Shown piece by piece: positions 1-6,094 of a stretch of DNA of 7,666 nt. This DNA comes from Magnetovibrio sp. (GTDB taxonomy: Bacteria > Pseudomonadota > Alphaproteobacteria > Rhodospirillales > Magnetovibrionaceae), in contig JAESUA010000041.1 of assembly GCA_016763255.1 (NCBI GenBank), positions 1-7,666 on the forward strand, written 5' to 3'. Position 1 is the first letter of the stretch. Each line of letters starts with the position of its first letter. A program made the position numbers and the translations under genes. The notes under the pieces are model-generated. The model saw nothing but the letters and a program-made list of their open reading frames with translations. It did no database searches and was not told the DNA's origin.

Positions 1-23
1 GACGTTAGCCTAAGCCGAAGCCT

Positions 24-542
24 TCAAGCGCGCCAACGGCCCTTTGAGCTACGCGCCCGTGCGCTGAGCGCCACCATTGGGCTGTCCAAGGCTTCGCCCA
101 ACATGTTGAGAGTTTCCTCGATCAACGCGCTATCTTTGTGCGCCAGATCGAACATGCCTTGCAAGGCTGAGGTGCGCACGATGCGACTGCCGGCACGGTC
201 AAACCAGCGCCGAAACAAATCCGACAGATCGCGGATTTCTTCCGCCTGTAAATCCAGACGGGTGAGAATCTGCGCCAAATGCCAACGCACTTCATTCTGG
301 GAGGCTGCCTCGATCAATTCCAGAAGATGATCTTTGTGCGGTTCCAGCAGTTCAAGATGCTGCACCGTGGCCTTTTCCAAGGCATCGGCAGCGCGCATGC
401 GCACGGCTGGATTGGCATCCGACAGCATATCGACCAATTCATTGACGTGGGCCACCTTACCAATCGCCAGACGCACCGCATCGGCCACACGCCCGATGGT
501 GCGGTGATCGCCATCCTTTAACAAATCCAGCATTTTACCCAT
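24..542 (-). CDS. Small HEAT-repeat protein of unknown function
   Basis: All-helical HEAT-like repeat protein, presumably a cytoplasmic protein-protein interaction scaffold; its partner is unknown. With the start at 542 it has 172 residues. The best repeat signature is the segment ANPAVRMRAADALEKAT. It is followed by the similar units LLELIEAASQNEVRWHLAQI and the stretch with SRIVRTSALQGMFDLAH, so about four repeats fill the protein. There is no signal peptide or membrane segment. The frame is open to an upstream ATG at 575 (183 aa), but that ATG lies inside a perfect stem-loop (550-577) and has no ribosome site. I prefer the ATG at 542, or possibly 533, although the ribosome site there is also weak. 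The gene is third in line behind the permease and phosphoribosyltransferase and may be co-transcribed. The last residues (SARARSSKGRWRA) look unlike a HEAT helix; see findings. HEAT family assignment is good; function is unassigned. Confidence 0.8.
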   Translation of the reverse strand: MGKMLDLLKDGDHRTIGRVADAVRLAIGKVAHVNELVDMLSDANPAVRMRAADALEKATVQHLELLEPHKDHLLELIEAASQNEVRWHLAQILTRLDLQAEEIRDLSDLFRRWFDRAGSRIVRTSALQGMFDLAHKDSALIEETLNMLGEALDSPMVALSARARSSKGRWRA

Positions 543-549
543 GATGTGC

Positions 550-577
550 CTATGCTGCCTCAACTTGGGCAGCATAG
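550..577 (-). terminator. Perfect 10-bp stem-loop between the phosphoribosyltransferase and HEAT genes
   Basis: CTATGCTGCC (550-559) and GGCAGCATAG (568-577) are exact inverted repeats around an 8-nt loop. The hairpin starts 10 nt after the TAA stop of the phosphoribosyltransferase. No run of T follows it on the minus strand, so it is not a classical intrinsic terminator. It could be an attenuator, an mRNA-stabilising 3' stem-loop, or a structure controlling translation of the HEAT gene. The inverted repeat is certain; the role is inferred. Confidence 0.5.
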
Positions 578-587
578 CACGTCAAGG

Positions 588-1136
588 TTATTTTGGGGAG
601 ATCGCGAACGGTTTGTGCTCGGCAATTTCGGCCTCAGACAGGCCTTGGAGTTCGTGCGGAAATACCAGCCACTTATCCGTGATGTGGACATAATAGTCCG
701 GTTCGAAATCAACTTTGCGTTTGGTCGGTTTATAATAAATCGTCGCCACCTTGATGGTGGCCGGGGTATTGGCCCGCGACAACTTCTTGATCCGATCAAT
801 CACCGCGCCAACGCTGCGGCCGCTATCGAACGTATCGTCGATGATCAGCAGGCTGTCTTGAGCATTGGCGTTTTCGACGATGTAGTGCAGGCCATGGACG
901 CGAATATCGTCAGATTGCTGCCAAACCCCGGTGTAGGACGAGGTACGGATGGCGATGTGATCGGTTTCAACACCCCGATAATCCAACAATTCCTGCACCG
1001 CGATACCCACCGGGGTGCCGCCCCGCCAGATCCCGACGATATAGTTGGGCTTGAAGCCATCGTCATAAATCTGGTGGGCCAGCCGGTAGGAATCTTCCAA
1101 CAGCTGGTTGGCGGTGATGAAGATCTTATCGCTCAT
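588..1136 (-). CDS. Purine-type phosphoribosyltransferase (hypoxanthine/guanine/xanthine class)
   Basis: Transfers the phosphoribosyl group of PRPP to a free base; the setting suggests a purine base, giving IMP, GMP or XMP in the cytoplasm. It is a 182-residue type I phosphoribosyltransferase. Loop I with WRGG lies at residues 37-40, and the PRPP-binding signature LLIIDDTFDSGRSV at about 97-110 has the paired aspartates and the small-residue loop. Near the C-terminus DKWLVFPHE (about 154-162) resembles the base-stacking and metal-binding segment of Gpt-like enzymes. The ATG at 1134-1136 follows the TGA of the permease after only 3 nt, so translation is probably coupled; the only ribosome-site resemblance is a weak GGGTGA overlapping that stop. 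The family is secure. The exact base (hypoxanthine, guanine or xanthine) cannot be read from sequence alone, so I give no symbol. Confidence 0.93.
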   Translation of the reverse strand: MSDKIFITANQLLEDSYRLAHQIYDDGFKPNYIVGIWRGGTPVGIAVQELLDYRGVETDHIAIRTSSYTGVWQQSDDIRVHGLHYIVENANAQDSLLIIDDTFDSGRSVGAVIDRIKKLSRANTPATIKVATIYYKPTKRKVDFEPDYYVHITDKWLVFPHELQGLSEAEIAEHKPFAISPK

Positions 1137-1139
1137 GGA

Positions 1140-2435
1140 TCACCCAAACACGTAGTGGGCGACGCCCAAAATGGCGACCAACAAAACCGCAGGATTGGCG
1201 TCCGAAAAACGCCCGCTGGCGATCTTAACCACCGCATAGGTGATGAAGCCGATGGCGATGCCGTTGGCGATGGAAAAGGTCAACGGCATCAAAATCGCAC
1301 CCAAAACCGCAGGCGCGTATTCGGTCACGTCATCCCAATCAATATCCAGCATATTGCGCATGAAGTGGGTGGCGACGAACACCAGTGCCGCGCCGGTGGC
1401 ATAAGCCGGGATGCTTTTGGCCAATGGTGCAAGGCCCAGGCACAGCAAAAACAGGACAGCCACCACGACCGCCGTCAAACCGGTGCGGCCACCTTCTTTG
1501 ATGCCCGCAGCACTTTCAATGTACGACGTGGTGTTTGAGGTGCCGAACAAGGCACCGACGATGGTCGCCACACTGTCACTGATCACCGCCCGGCCGATGT
1601 TTTCTATCTTGCCATCTTCGCCAATTTTGCCCGCAATGTTGGCCACACTGGTCAACGTGCCGGCGGTATCAAAGAAATCAACGAACAAGAAGGCGAACAC
1701 CACACCGATCATGGTCGCGGTCAAAGCGCCTTGAATATCAAGTTTCAGCAGTGTCGGTTCCAAGCTTGGCACTTCACCGACAATACCCGCCAATTCCGTG
1801 GTGCCGGTGACCCAGCCAACGATGCTCACCACGATGATGCCGATGACGATGCCGCCTGGCACCCGCAACTTGTCCAAAACCACCATGATTGAAAATCCGG
1901 CCAGGAACAAAAGCACCGGCAGGCTGGTGAAATCACCCAGCCCCACCAAGGTGGCGGGGTGATCGACCACCAAACCGGCATTTTTCAAACCGATGATGGC
2001 CAAAAACATGCCAATACCGGCACCGATGCCAAGCTTCAATGATTTGGGGATCGAATTGATCACCCATTCACGCAAGCCCGTCAGGCTGAGGATCAAAAAC
2101 AGTACACCGGAGACAAATACCGCGCCCAGGGCCACTTCCCAGGGCTGTTTCATGCCCAGCACGATGCCAAAGGTGAAAAACGCGTTGAGCCCCATGCCGG
2201 GGGCCAGCGCCACCGGCCAATTGGCCCAAAAGCCCATGATCGCGGAGCCGACTACGGCCGCAACGATGGTCGCTAAGAACACCGCACCAAAATCCAATCC
2301 ACCGGTGGACAGGATCGCCGGGTTGACGACGATGATGTACGCCATGGTCAAAAAGGTGGCGAAACCGGCCAAAATTTCCGTGCGTATGGTGCTACCCTTG
2401 GCGCTGATGCCAAAATATTGATCGAGCCAATTCAT
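1140..2435 (-). CDS. NCS2-family purine nucleobase permease (AzgA/PbuG/GhxP-like)
   Basis: Inner-membrane nucleobase:cation symporter of the AzgA-like branch of NCS2, which imports adenine, guanine or hypoxanthine. At 431 residues it has the normal length. Diagnostic segments are TFLTMAYIIVVNPAIL (27-42), PVALAPGMGLNAFF (74-87), DFFDTAGTL (253-261), GTSNTTSYIESAAGI (298-312, with the substrate-site glutamate) and ITYAVVKIASGR near the C-terminus. The rest is a succession of hydrophobic helices, as expected for the roughly 14-helix fold. The start is well supported by AAGGAG, nine bases before the ATG. The phosphoribosyltransferase follows after 3 nt, which makes an import-and-trap purine salvage pair. 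AzgA-type families are mainly purine transporters; the preferred base is inferred from the neighbour, not seen. No known purine-sensing riboswitch was recognised in the leader. Confidence 0.95.
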   Translation of the reverse strand: MNWLDQYFGISAKGSTIRTEILAGFATFLTMAYIIVVNPAILSTGGLDFGAVFLATIVAAVVGSAIMGFWANWPVALAPGMGLNAFFTFGIVLGMKQPWEVALGAVFVSGVLFLILSLTGLREWVINSIPKSLKLGIGAGIGMFLAIIGLKNAGLVVDHPATLVGLGDFTSLPVLLFLAGFSIMVVLDKLRVPGGIVIGIIVVSIVGWVTGTTELAGIVGEVPSLEPTLLKLDIQGALTATMIGVVFAFLFVDFFDTAGTLTSVANIAGKIGEDGKIENIGRAVISDSVATIVGALFGTSNTTSYIESAAGIKEGGRTGLTAVVVAVLFLLCLGLAPLAKSIPAYATGAALVFVATHFMRNMLDIDWDDVTEYAPAVLGAILMPLTFSIANGIAIGFITYAVVKIASGRFSDANPAVLLVAILGVAHYVFG

Positions 2436-2602
2436 GAGCTGTGTCTCCTTCCCCAGAGCACTGGTGTGGTCGTTTCCCGCCCCTAACAGGTTACATACGG
2501 GTCACATTTTCGGGGGATTACGCATCGAACCCTATTGGCGGTCAATCAAAAACCATCACTGGCGCTGTTTACAGCCCCCACTCTTAGCCATATATAGTCC
2601 CA
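2436..2602. promoter_or_regulatory. Divergent intergenic region between the purine cluster and rimO
   Basis: This 167-bp region must hold the promoters of both the leftward permease operon and the rightward rimO. It contains a strong ribosome site for the permease (minus strand, AAGGAG just above 2435) and the rimO promoter listed separately. On the minus strand only weak sigma70-like boxes are seen (TTGACC with TAATCC 19 bases on). I compared the permease leader by eye with the remembered cores of purine, NMT1 (xanthine) and guanidine riboswitches and found no match. The short palindrome GCTGTTTACAGC (2564-2575) overlaps the rimO -35 box and could be an operator, but it may be chance. Confidence 0.5.
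2568..2596 (+). promoter_or_regulatory. Sigma70-type promoter of rimO, predicting a leaderless mRNA
   Basis: TTTACA (2568-2573) and TATATA (2591-2596) are separated by exactly 17 bases. The -10 box ends six bases before the rimO ATG (2603), so transcription should begin on or next to the A of that ATG. There is no Shine-Dalgarno sequence in the intervening GTCCCA. The -35 box lies in the palindrome GCTGTTTACAGC. The match is good, but it is a sequence inference only. Confidence 0.6.
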
Positions 2603-3694
2603 ATGGACAAAAAAATAGCCCCCAAAGTCGGTATCATCTCGCTCGGTTGCCCCAAAGCCTTGGTCGATTCGGAACGGATCCTCACCAAGCTCGCTGCCGA
2701 AGGGTATGAAATATCGGAAAGCTATGAAGATGCAAACGTGGTGTTGGTCAACACCTGCGGCTTCATCGATAGTGCGCGCCAGGAAAGCCTGGAAGCGATC
2801 CGCGAAGCCATGGCCGAAAATGGCCAGGTGATTGTCACCGGTTGTCTCGGCCTCGACGAAGCCGCCATCCGCGAGGTCGCACCAGGCGTCTTGTCGGTCA
2901 CCGGACCGCATCAATACGAACAGGTGGTGGCCGCGGTGCACGATGCGGTGCCGCCGATGCATGATCCGTATATCGATCTGGTCGGCCCCGAAGGCATGAA
3001 GCTGACGCCACGCCACTATTCATATCTGAAGATTTCCGAGGGCTGCAATCACAGCTGCAAATTCTGCATCATCCCCGACATCCGCGGCAAATTAAACAGC
3101 CGCCCGGTGGGTGAGGTCTTGGCCGAGGCCGAACGCCTGGTCGACAGCGGTGTCAAAGAACTGCTGGTGATTTCCCAAGATACCAGCGCCTACGGTCTCG
3201 ATCTGAAGTACGCCGAAAGCAATTGGCGTGGCAAGCCGGTCAAAACCGACATGTACAACCTCGCCAACGCGCTCGGTGATTTAGGCGTATGGGTGCGCAT
3301 GCACTACGTCTACCCCTACCCCCATGTGGATCAGATGATCGAGTTGATGGCCCAAGGCAAGATCCTGCCGTTCCTGGACATTCCGTTCCAACATGCCAGC
3401 CCCAGCGTATTGAAAAACATGCGTCGCCCGGCGCATAAAGAAAAGCTTTTGGAACGCATCGACCGCTGGCGTGAAATCTGCCCGGAAATCGCCATCCGTT
3501 CGACCTTTATCGTCGGTTTCCCCGGCGAAACCGAACAAGACTTCGAAATCTTGCTGAACTTCTTGCAAGATGCCCAGCTGGACCGGGTGGGCTGTTTTCA
3601 GTACGACAACATCGAAGGCGCACAGGCCAACGATCTGCCCGACCATGTGGATGCAGAAGACAAGCTGACCCGCTGGGAACGCTTTATGGAATAG
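2603..3694 (+). CDS. rimO: RimO, ribosomal protein S12 methylthiotransferase, ended early by an in-frame UAG
   Basis: Radical-SAM enzyme that adds a methylthio group to the conserved aspartate of ribosomal protein S12, using two [4Fe-4S] clusters. The N-terminal methylthiotransferase domain has its three cluster cysteines at C16 ([12 protein letters not shown]), C52 (NTCGFIDSA) and C81 (VTGCLG). The radical-SAM CxxxCxxC is C148/C152/C155 ([18 protein letters not shown]), and the region to about residue 360 is typical and intact. At codon 364 a TAG (3692-3694) stops the frame after RWERFME. RimO is normally about 440 residues, and the same frame continues without further damage to a TGA at 3920-3922, which would give 439 codons. 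The truncated product has both cluster sites but lacks the C-terminal TRAM domain that contributes to substrate binding. The start suits the family, although no ribosome site is present (see the promoter). Identity is certain; whether full-length enzyme is made is not. Confidence 0.95.
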   Translation: MDKKIAPKVGIISLGCPKALVDSERILTKLAAEGYEISESYEDANVVLVNTCGFIDSARQESLEAIREAMAENGQVIVTGCLGLDEAAIREVAPGVLSVTGPHQYEQVVAAVHDAVPPMHDPYIDLVGPEGMKLTPRHYSYLKISEGCNHSCKFCIIPDIRGKLNSRPVGEVLAEAERLVDSGVKELLVISQDTSAYGLDLKYAESNWRGKPVKTDMYNLANALGDLGVWVRMHYVYPYPHVDQMIELMAQGKILPFLDIPFQHASPSVLKNMRRPAHKEKLLERIDRWREICPEIAIRSTFIVGFPGETEQDFEILLNFLQDAQLDRVGCFQYDNIEGAQANDLPDHVDAEDKLTRWERFME

Positions 3695-3922
3695 TCCCAA
3701 GACATATCCGAGCGCAAGCTGCTCGACCGCGTCGGCCAAACCATGGATGTTTTGATCGACGAAGTGAACGACACCGGCGCGGTCGGCCGCACCTACGCCG
3801 ACAGCCCGGAAATCGACGGCAGCGTCTATCTGGATGGCGCAACCGGCATCGCCGAGGGCGATATGGTCAAAGCCACCATCACCAAATCAGGGGCCTATGA
3901 TTTGTGGGCTGAAGTTAAATGA
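3695..3922 (+). pseudogene. rimO: Detached TRAM-domain end of rimO beyond the in-frame UAG
   Basis: Seventy-five codons in the same frame as rimO, beginning SQDISERKLLDRVGQTMDV and ending DLWAEVK at TGA 3920-3922. They match the linker helix and TRAM domain of RimO, including VGRTYADSPEIDGSVYLDG and the GDMVKATI strand. There are no other stops or frameshifts, so decay is not advanced. The first in-frame ATG is at 3743 (MDVLIDEVND, codon 381), but no ribosome site precedes it, so independent translation looks poor. The stretch ends 2 nt from the stop of the convergent gene. It could be the readthrough part of RimO, the remnant of a freshly broken gene, or correct coding sequence behind a sequencing error. 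Confidence 0.85.
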
Positions 3923-3924
3923 GC

Positions 3925-4941
3925 CTAAAAATCGTCCATCTCAACTTCCAGATACACAAAGCTGATGGTGCGGCCTAAATTGTCAAAGCCGTACCAGTCC
4001 CGGTAGGCGTCCAACTCAGACAGGACCTTGTCGCGCATTTCGAAATCAGCTTGCCCCGCGTCATAATATTTTTTCACAGACGCCCGTAAGGTCGAAACGA
4101 GAGACAAGAAGTTCGCCACCATTTCCCGACCGCCGATTTTTCCGTGTCCGGGAACGTAATGTTTGATGTTTGGACGCTCCAGGGCGATCCCAATTGCCTC
4201 TTCAATGCCGGAGAACTGGCTTTCATGCGGTCGGTTGCCGAATGCCCGTTGGTTCATCACGACATCGCCTAGGAACAGTGTTTGTTCCCCGGGCACTTCA
4301 ATCATAATGTCGGAATCCGTATGTGCCTTTTGCACGGGGTACAGGATGTTAAAGGTCTCGCCGCCAAGCTCAAGAGCTTCGCCGCCTTTGAGCCCATGAT
4401 CCGGTCGGACAATTTGCGTGCCTTGCATGGCTGTCGGCGCCATACGCATAAACAGGGACAGCCACGCCTGATCTTCACCGTTGAGTATGCGTTCTATGGC
4501 ATTTTCATGCGCGTATATGGGCACCTCAGGATAGGCTTTGCGTACGGCATGATTGCCAAACCAGTGATCACCATGAACATGCGTGTTGATGATCGCGACG
4601 ACGGGCTTGTCGGTCACAGAGCGAATGTGATCCAAAAGGATTTCACCGACACCAGTACTGCTGCCGGGATCAATCACAACCACACCGGATGGGGTGACCA
4701 CAAATCCAGGATTGTTGATGAAGGCCTTATTCTCGTTCGTCGGCAAGGCCACCATACCATGGATCACGTAGACAGACGGCGTCACATTCACCAGAGGCAT
4801 TTTCTTAACATCGGCGGCGGCGATTTGCACATCGTGGGCTTGCAAGGGGGCGGACAAAATACACGTTAAAAAAACGGCTATGCCTGCAGCAAGCAGGCCC
4901 TTGAATGTCGTTGTGGCTAACAAAATATTCCCCCCATACAC
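3925..4941 (-). CDS. Exported metallo-beta-lactamase-fold hydrolase
   Basis: Predicted periplasmic zinc hydrolase of the MBL superfamily; the substrate is unknown. An N-terminal signal peptide (hydrophobic core LLAAGIAVFLTCIL, likely cleavage after APLQA, residue 35) precedes the domain. The dinuclear site is complete: THVHGDHW gives H121, H123, D125 and H126, with H207 in AHTDSD, D226 in LFLGDVV and H266 in PGHGK. This pattern recalls SoxH-like and quinoprotein-relay MBL proteins, but no sox or PQQ genes are nearby. The longest frame starts at GTG 4941, which has no ribosome site. A TTG at 4923 (codon 7), preceded by a G-rich GGGGGGA, gives a neater signal peptide and may be the true start. 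The gene ends in TAG. It is divergent from the membrane-protein gene and convergent with rimO. A true beta-lactamase role is not supported. Confidence 0.88.
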   Translation of the reverse strand: MYGGNILLATTTFKGLLAAGIAVFLTCILSAPLQAHDVQIAAADVKKMPLVNVTPSVYVIHGMVALPTNENKAFINNPGFVVTPSGVVVIDPGSSTGVGEILLDHIRSVTDKPVVAIINTHVHGDHWFGNHAVRKAYPEVPIYAHENAIERILNGEDQAWLSLFMRMAPTAMQGTQIVRPDHGLKGGEALELGGETFNILYPVQKAHTDSDIMIEVPGEQTLFLGDVVMNQRAFGNRPHESQFSGIEEAIGIALERPNIKHYVPGHGKIGGREMVANFLSLVSTLRASVKKYYDAGQADFEMRDKVLSELDAYRDWYGFDNLGRTISFVYLEVEMDDF

Positions 4942-5075
4942 ATAAGCGTTTGCATCATCAGACCTATGACAGCAAATGAATTCATAACATCAATTTGTAC
5001 AAGAGGGTATTACATATGGAGCGCCGCAATAAGACAGGCACCTTTTGAAATGGGGCAAAACGGATACAGCTGATT

Positions 5076-5099
5076 GCCATAGAGTTTTTCGTTTATGGC
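5076..5099. repeat. Short inverted repeat in the divergent intergenic region
   Basis: GCCATA (5076-5081) and TATGGC (5094-5099) face each other across 12 bases that include a T run. It lies upstream of both divergent genes, so a terminator role is unlikely. A regulator-binding site or chance is possible. The rest of 4942-5185 is AT-rich and holds no convincing gene. Confidence 0.25.
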
Positions 5100-5129
5100 C
5101 TACTGCGGTGTATTGCCCATACCCCAATG

Positions 5130-5157
5130 TTACGCTACCAAGGCACGACAATATAAA
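5130..5157 (+). promoter_or_regulatory. Likely promoter of the membrane-protein/gloC pair
   Basis: TATAAA (5152-5157) is a good -10 box. The best -35 candidate, TTACGC (5130-5135), is 16 bases upstream and only a moderate match. Transcription from here would give a leader of roughly 20 bases containing the AAAGGA ribosome site used by the start at 5186. Confidence 0.45.
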
Positions 5158-5185
5158 TCCTACGCACGTTAAAGGATGAAACAGA

Positions 5186-6073
5186 ATGCTGATTTTTGAG
5201 GGCGAAGGAATCAAAGGCATGCCCCGACAACTCCCCGTGTGGAAAATTGCCGTACAGGCATATGCATTCGTTTGGGGACAAAAATTTGCATTTATTAAAC
5301 TCGCATCTCTGCCATTCATAGTTTTTATGATTGGTAAGTTTGTGGATTTAACGCCGATCATTAAACATATTTTTCATGACTTTGGCTCAGATACCCCCTG
5401 GTTCGCCCTCACCCTCAGCCTGACCATGGCTTCCACCAAAAGCTTATTGTTTATTTTCATAATCACAGCATTTTCTGTCGTTTGGCATCGTCAGTTTCTC
5501 ATTGAGTCCGAAACACAAGAAATTCATGACCTTATAGATTGGCGAATGCGTCATACGAAGTTCATCATTATGGCAACAATTTTTGGGATTGTCGGCTTCG
5601 TACTCTTTGCCCCTGTTGTATGGCTGACCAAACCACTTGTTAGCGTTATTATTTCTTCCGAATTGATAAAGGCAAGTGAACTTAGCCCCCTCTTTTTCAT
5701 CATCATGGTGGGAGCTTTATTAATGGCCTTAAAAATAGCCATTGGAGCCCTACTGTCAGCACGTTGGTGCCTCATATTTCCTTCAATCGCTGTTGATGGA
5801 TTCATATCTTTCCGCCAAAGTTGGAATATCACATCTGGAAATGGATTGAGGCTAACAGGTATCATCATCCTCTCAACTTTACCCATCCAGATTGCCGCAG
5901 GTATTCTCTTTAAGGCTTTCCCATTATGGGAACCCTTTACAGGGTTCAGTTTCTTACTCGATGGCGTTTCTTATTTTGTCATAACAGCGATCGGTGTCTC
6001 TGCGTTATCTGCCGCATACCATCGTTTATGCACGGATTATTCGACTTTGACTGATATGTTTCAGCAAAGATAA
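5186..6073 (+). CDS. Six-helix integral membrane protein of unknown function, AT-rich
   Basis: No specific function is recognised. The 295 residues contain about six hydrophobic helices, near 34-53, 80-100, 125-148, 167-190, 221-243 and 256-277. Two features stand out: VVWHRQFLIE at the end of helix 2, and between helices 4 and 5 the stretch SARWCLIFPSIAVDG followed by SFRQSWNITSGN. The latter resembles the pattern (aromatic/Arg, Pro, Ser-W-x-L-T-x-G) in YciC-like proteins and in the membrane domain of glycerophosphodiester phosphodiesterases, so I suspect that broad group. The start at 5186 has AAAGGA nine to ten bases upstream. An internal ATG at 5219 (MPRQLPVWKIAVQ) is also preceded by purine-rich sequence and may be the real start, since the family-like part begins there. 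Base composition is clearly lower in GC than its neighbours. gloC follows 21 nt downstream on the same strand and is probably co-transcribed. Confidence 0.8.
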   Translation: MLIFEGEGIKGMPRQLPVWKIAVQAYAFVWGQKFAFIKLASLPFIVFMIGKFVDLTPIIKHIFHDFGSDTPWFALTLSLTMASTKSLLFIFIITAFSVVWHRQFLIESETQEIHDLIDWRMRHTKFIIMATIFGIVGFVLFAPVVWLTKPLVSVIISSELIKASELSPLFFIIMVGALLMALKIAIGALLSARWCLIFPSIAVDGFISFRQSWNITSGNGLRLTGIIILSTLPIQIAAGILFKAFPLWEPFTGFSFLLDGVSYFVITAIGVSALSAAYHRLCTDYSTLTDMFQQR

Positions 6074-6094
6074 ATTGACGTCTGGAAAAATAGA

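Noticed and set aside
546..1538. 330-codon open frame on the plus strand
   Set aside because: It lies antisense to the phosphoribosyltransferase and the end of the permease, both of which carry clear family motifs. Its translation has low-complexity polar composition and no recognisable domain.
1993..2421. 142-codon plus-strand frame, and the similar one at 1411-1734
   Set aside because: Both are opposite conserved permease helices. Their Met/Pro/Ala/Lys-rich translation is typical of antisense shadows.
2436..2602. Riboswitch in the leader of the purine permease
   Set aside because: Comparison by eye with the purine, NMT1 xanthine and guanidine riboswitch cores found none of their conserved segments. 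The only pairing seen is CCCC/GGGG across a long loop, which is not specific.
3692..3694. UAG read as pyrrolysine or reassigned genome-wide
   Set aside because: An adjacent gene terminates in TAG, no pyl gene is in the window, and the residue is in a linker rather than an active site. A local error or mutation is simpler.
3281..3739. 152-codon minus-strand frame opposite rimO, and another at 2546-3016
   Set aside because: They are antisense to catalytic RimO sequence, have no domain and no ribosome site, and are best explained by rimO codon bias.
4282..4869. 195-codon plus-strand frame opposite the exported hydrolase
   Set aside because: It is antisense to the complete metal-binding motifs of the MBL protein and has no motif of its own.
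3925..4941. Antibiotic-resistance metallo-beta-lactamase
   Set aside because: The MBL fold and zinc ligands are shared by many hydrolases. The sequence looks closer to SoxH-like periplasmic proteins, and nothing in the context suggests resistance.
4990..5361. 123-codon minus-strand frame across the divergent intergenic region
   Set aside because: It overlaps the start of the membrane-protein gene. The composition (scattered Cys, Pro, Ser) shows no domain, and it has no good ribosome site. A real small gene here is not excluded but unsupported.
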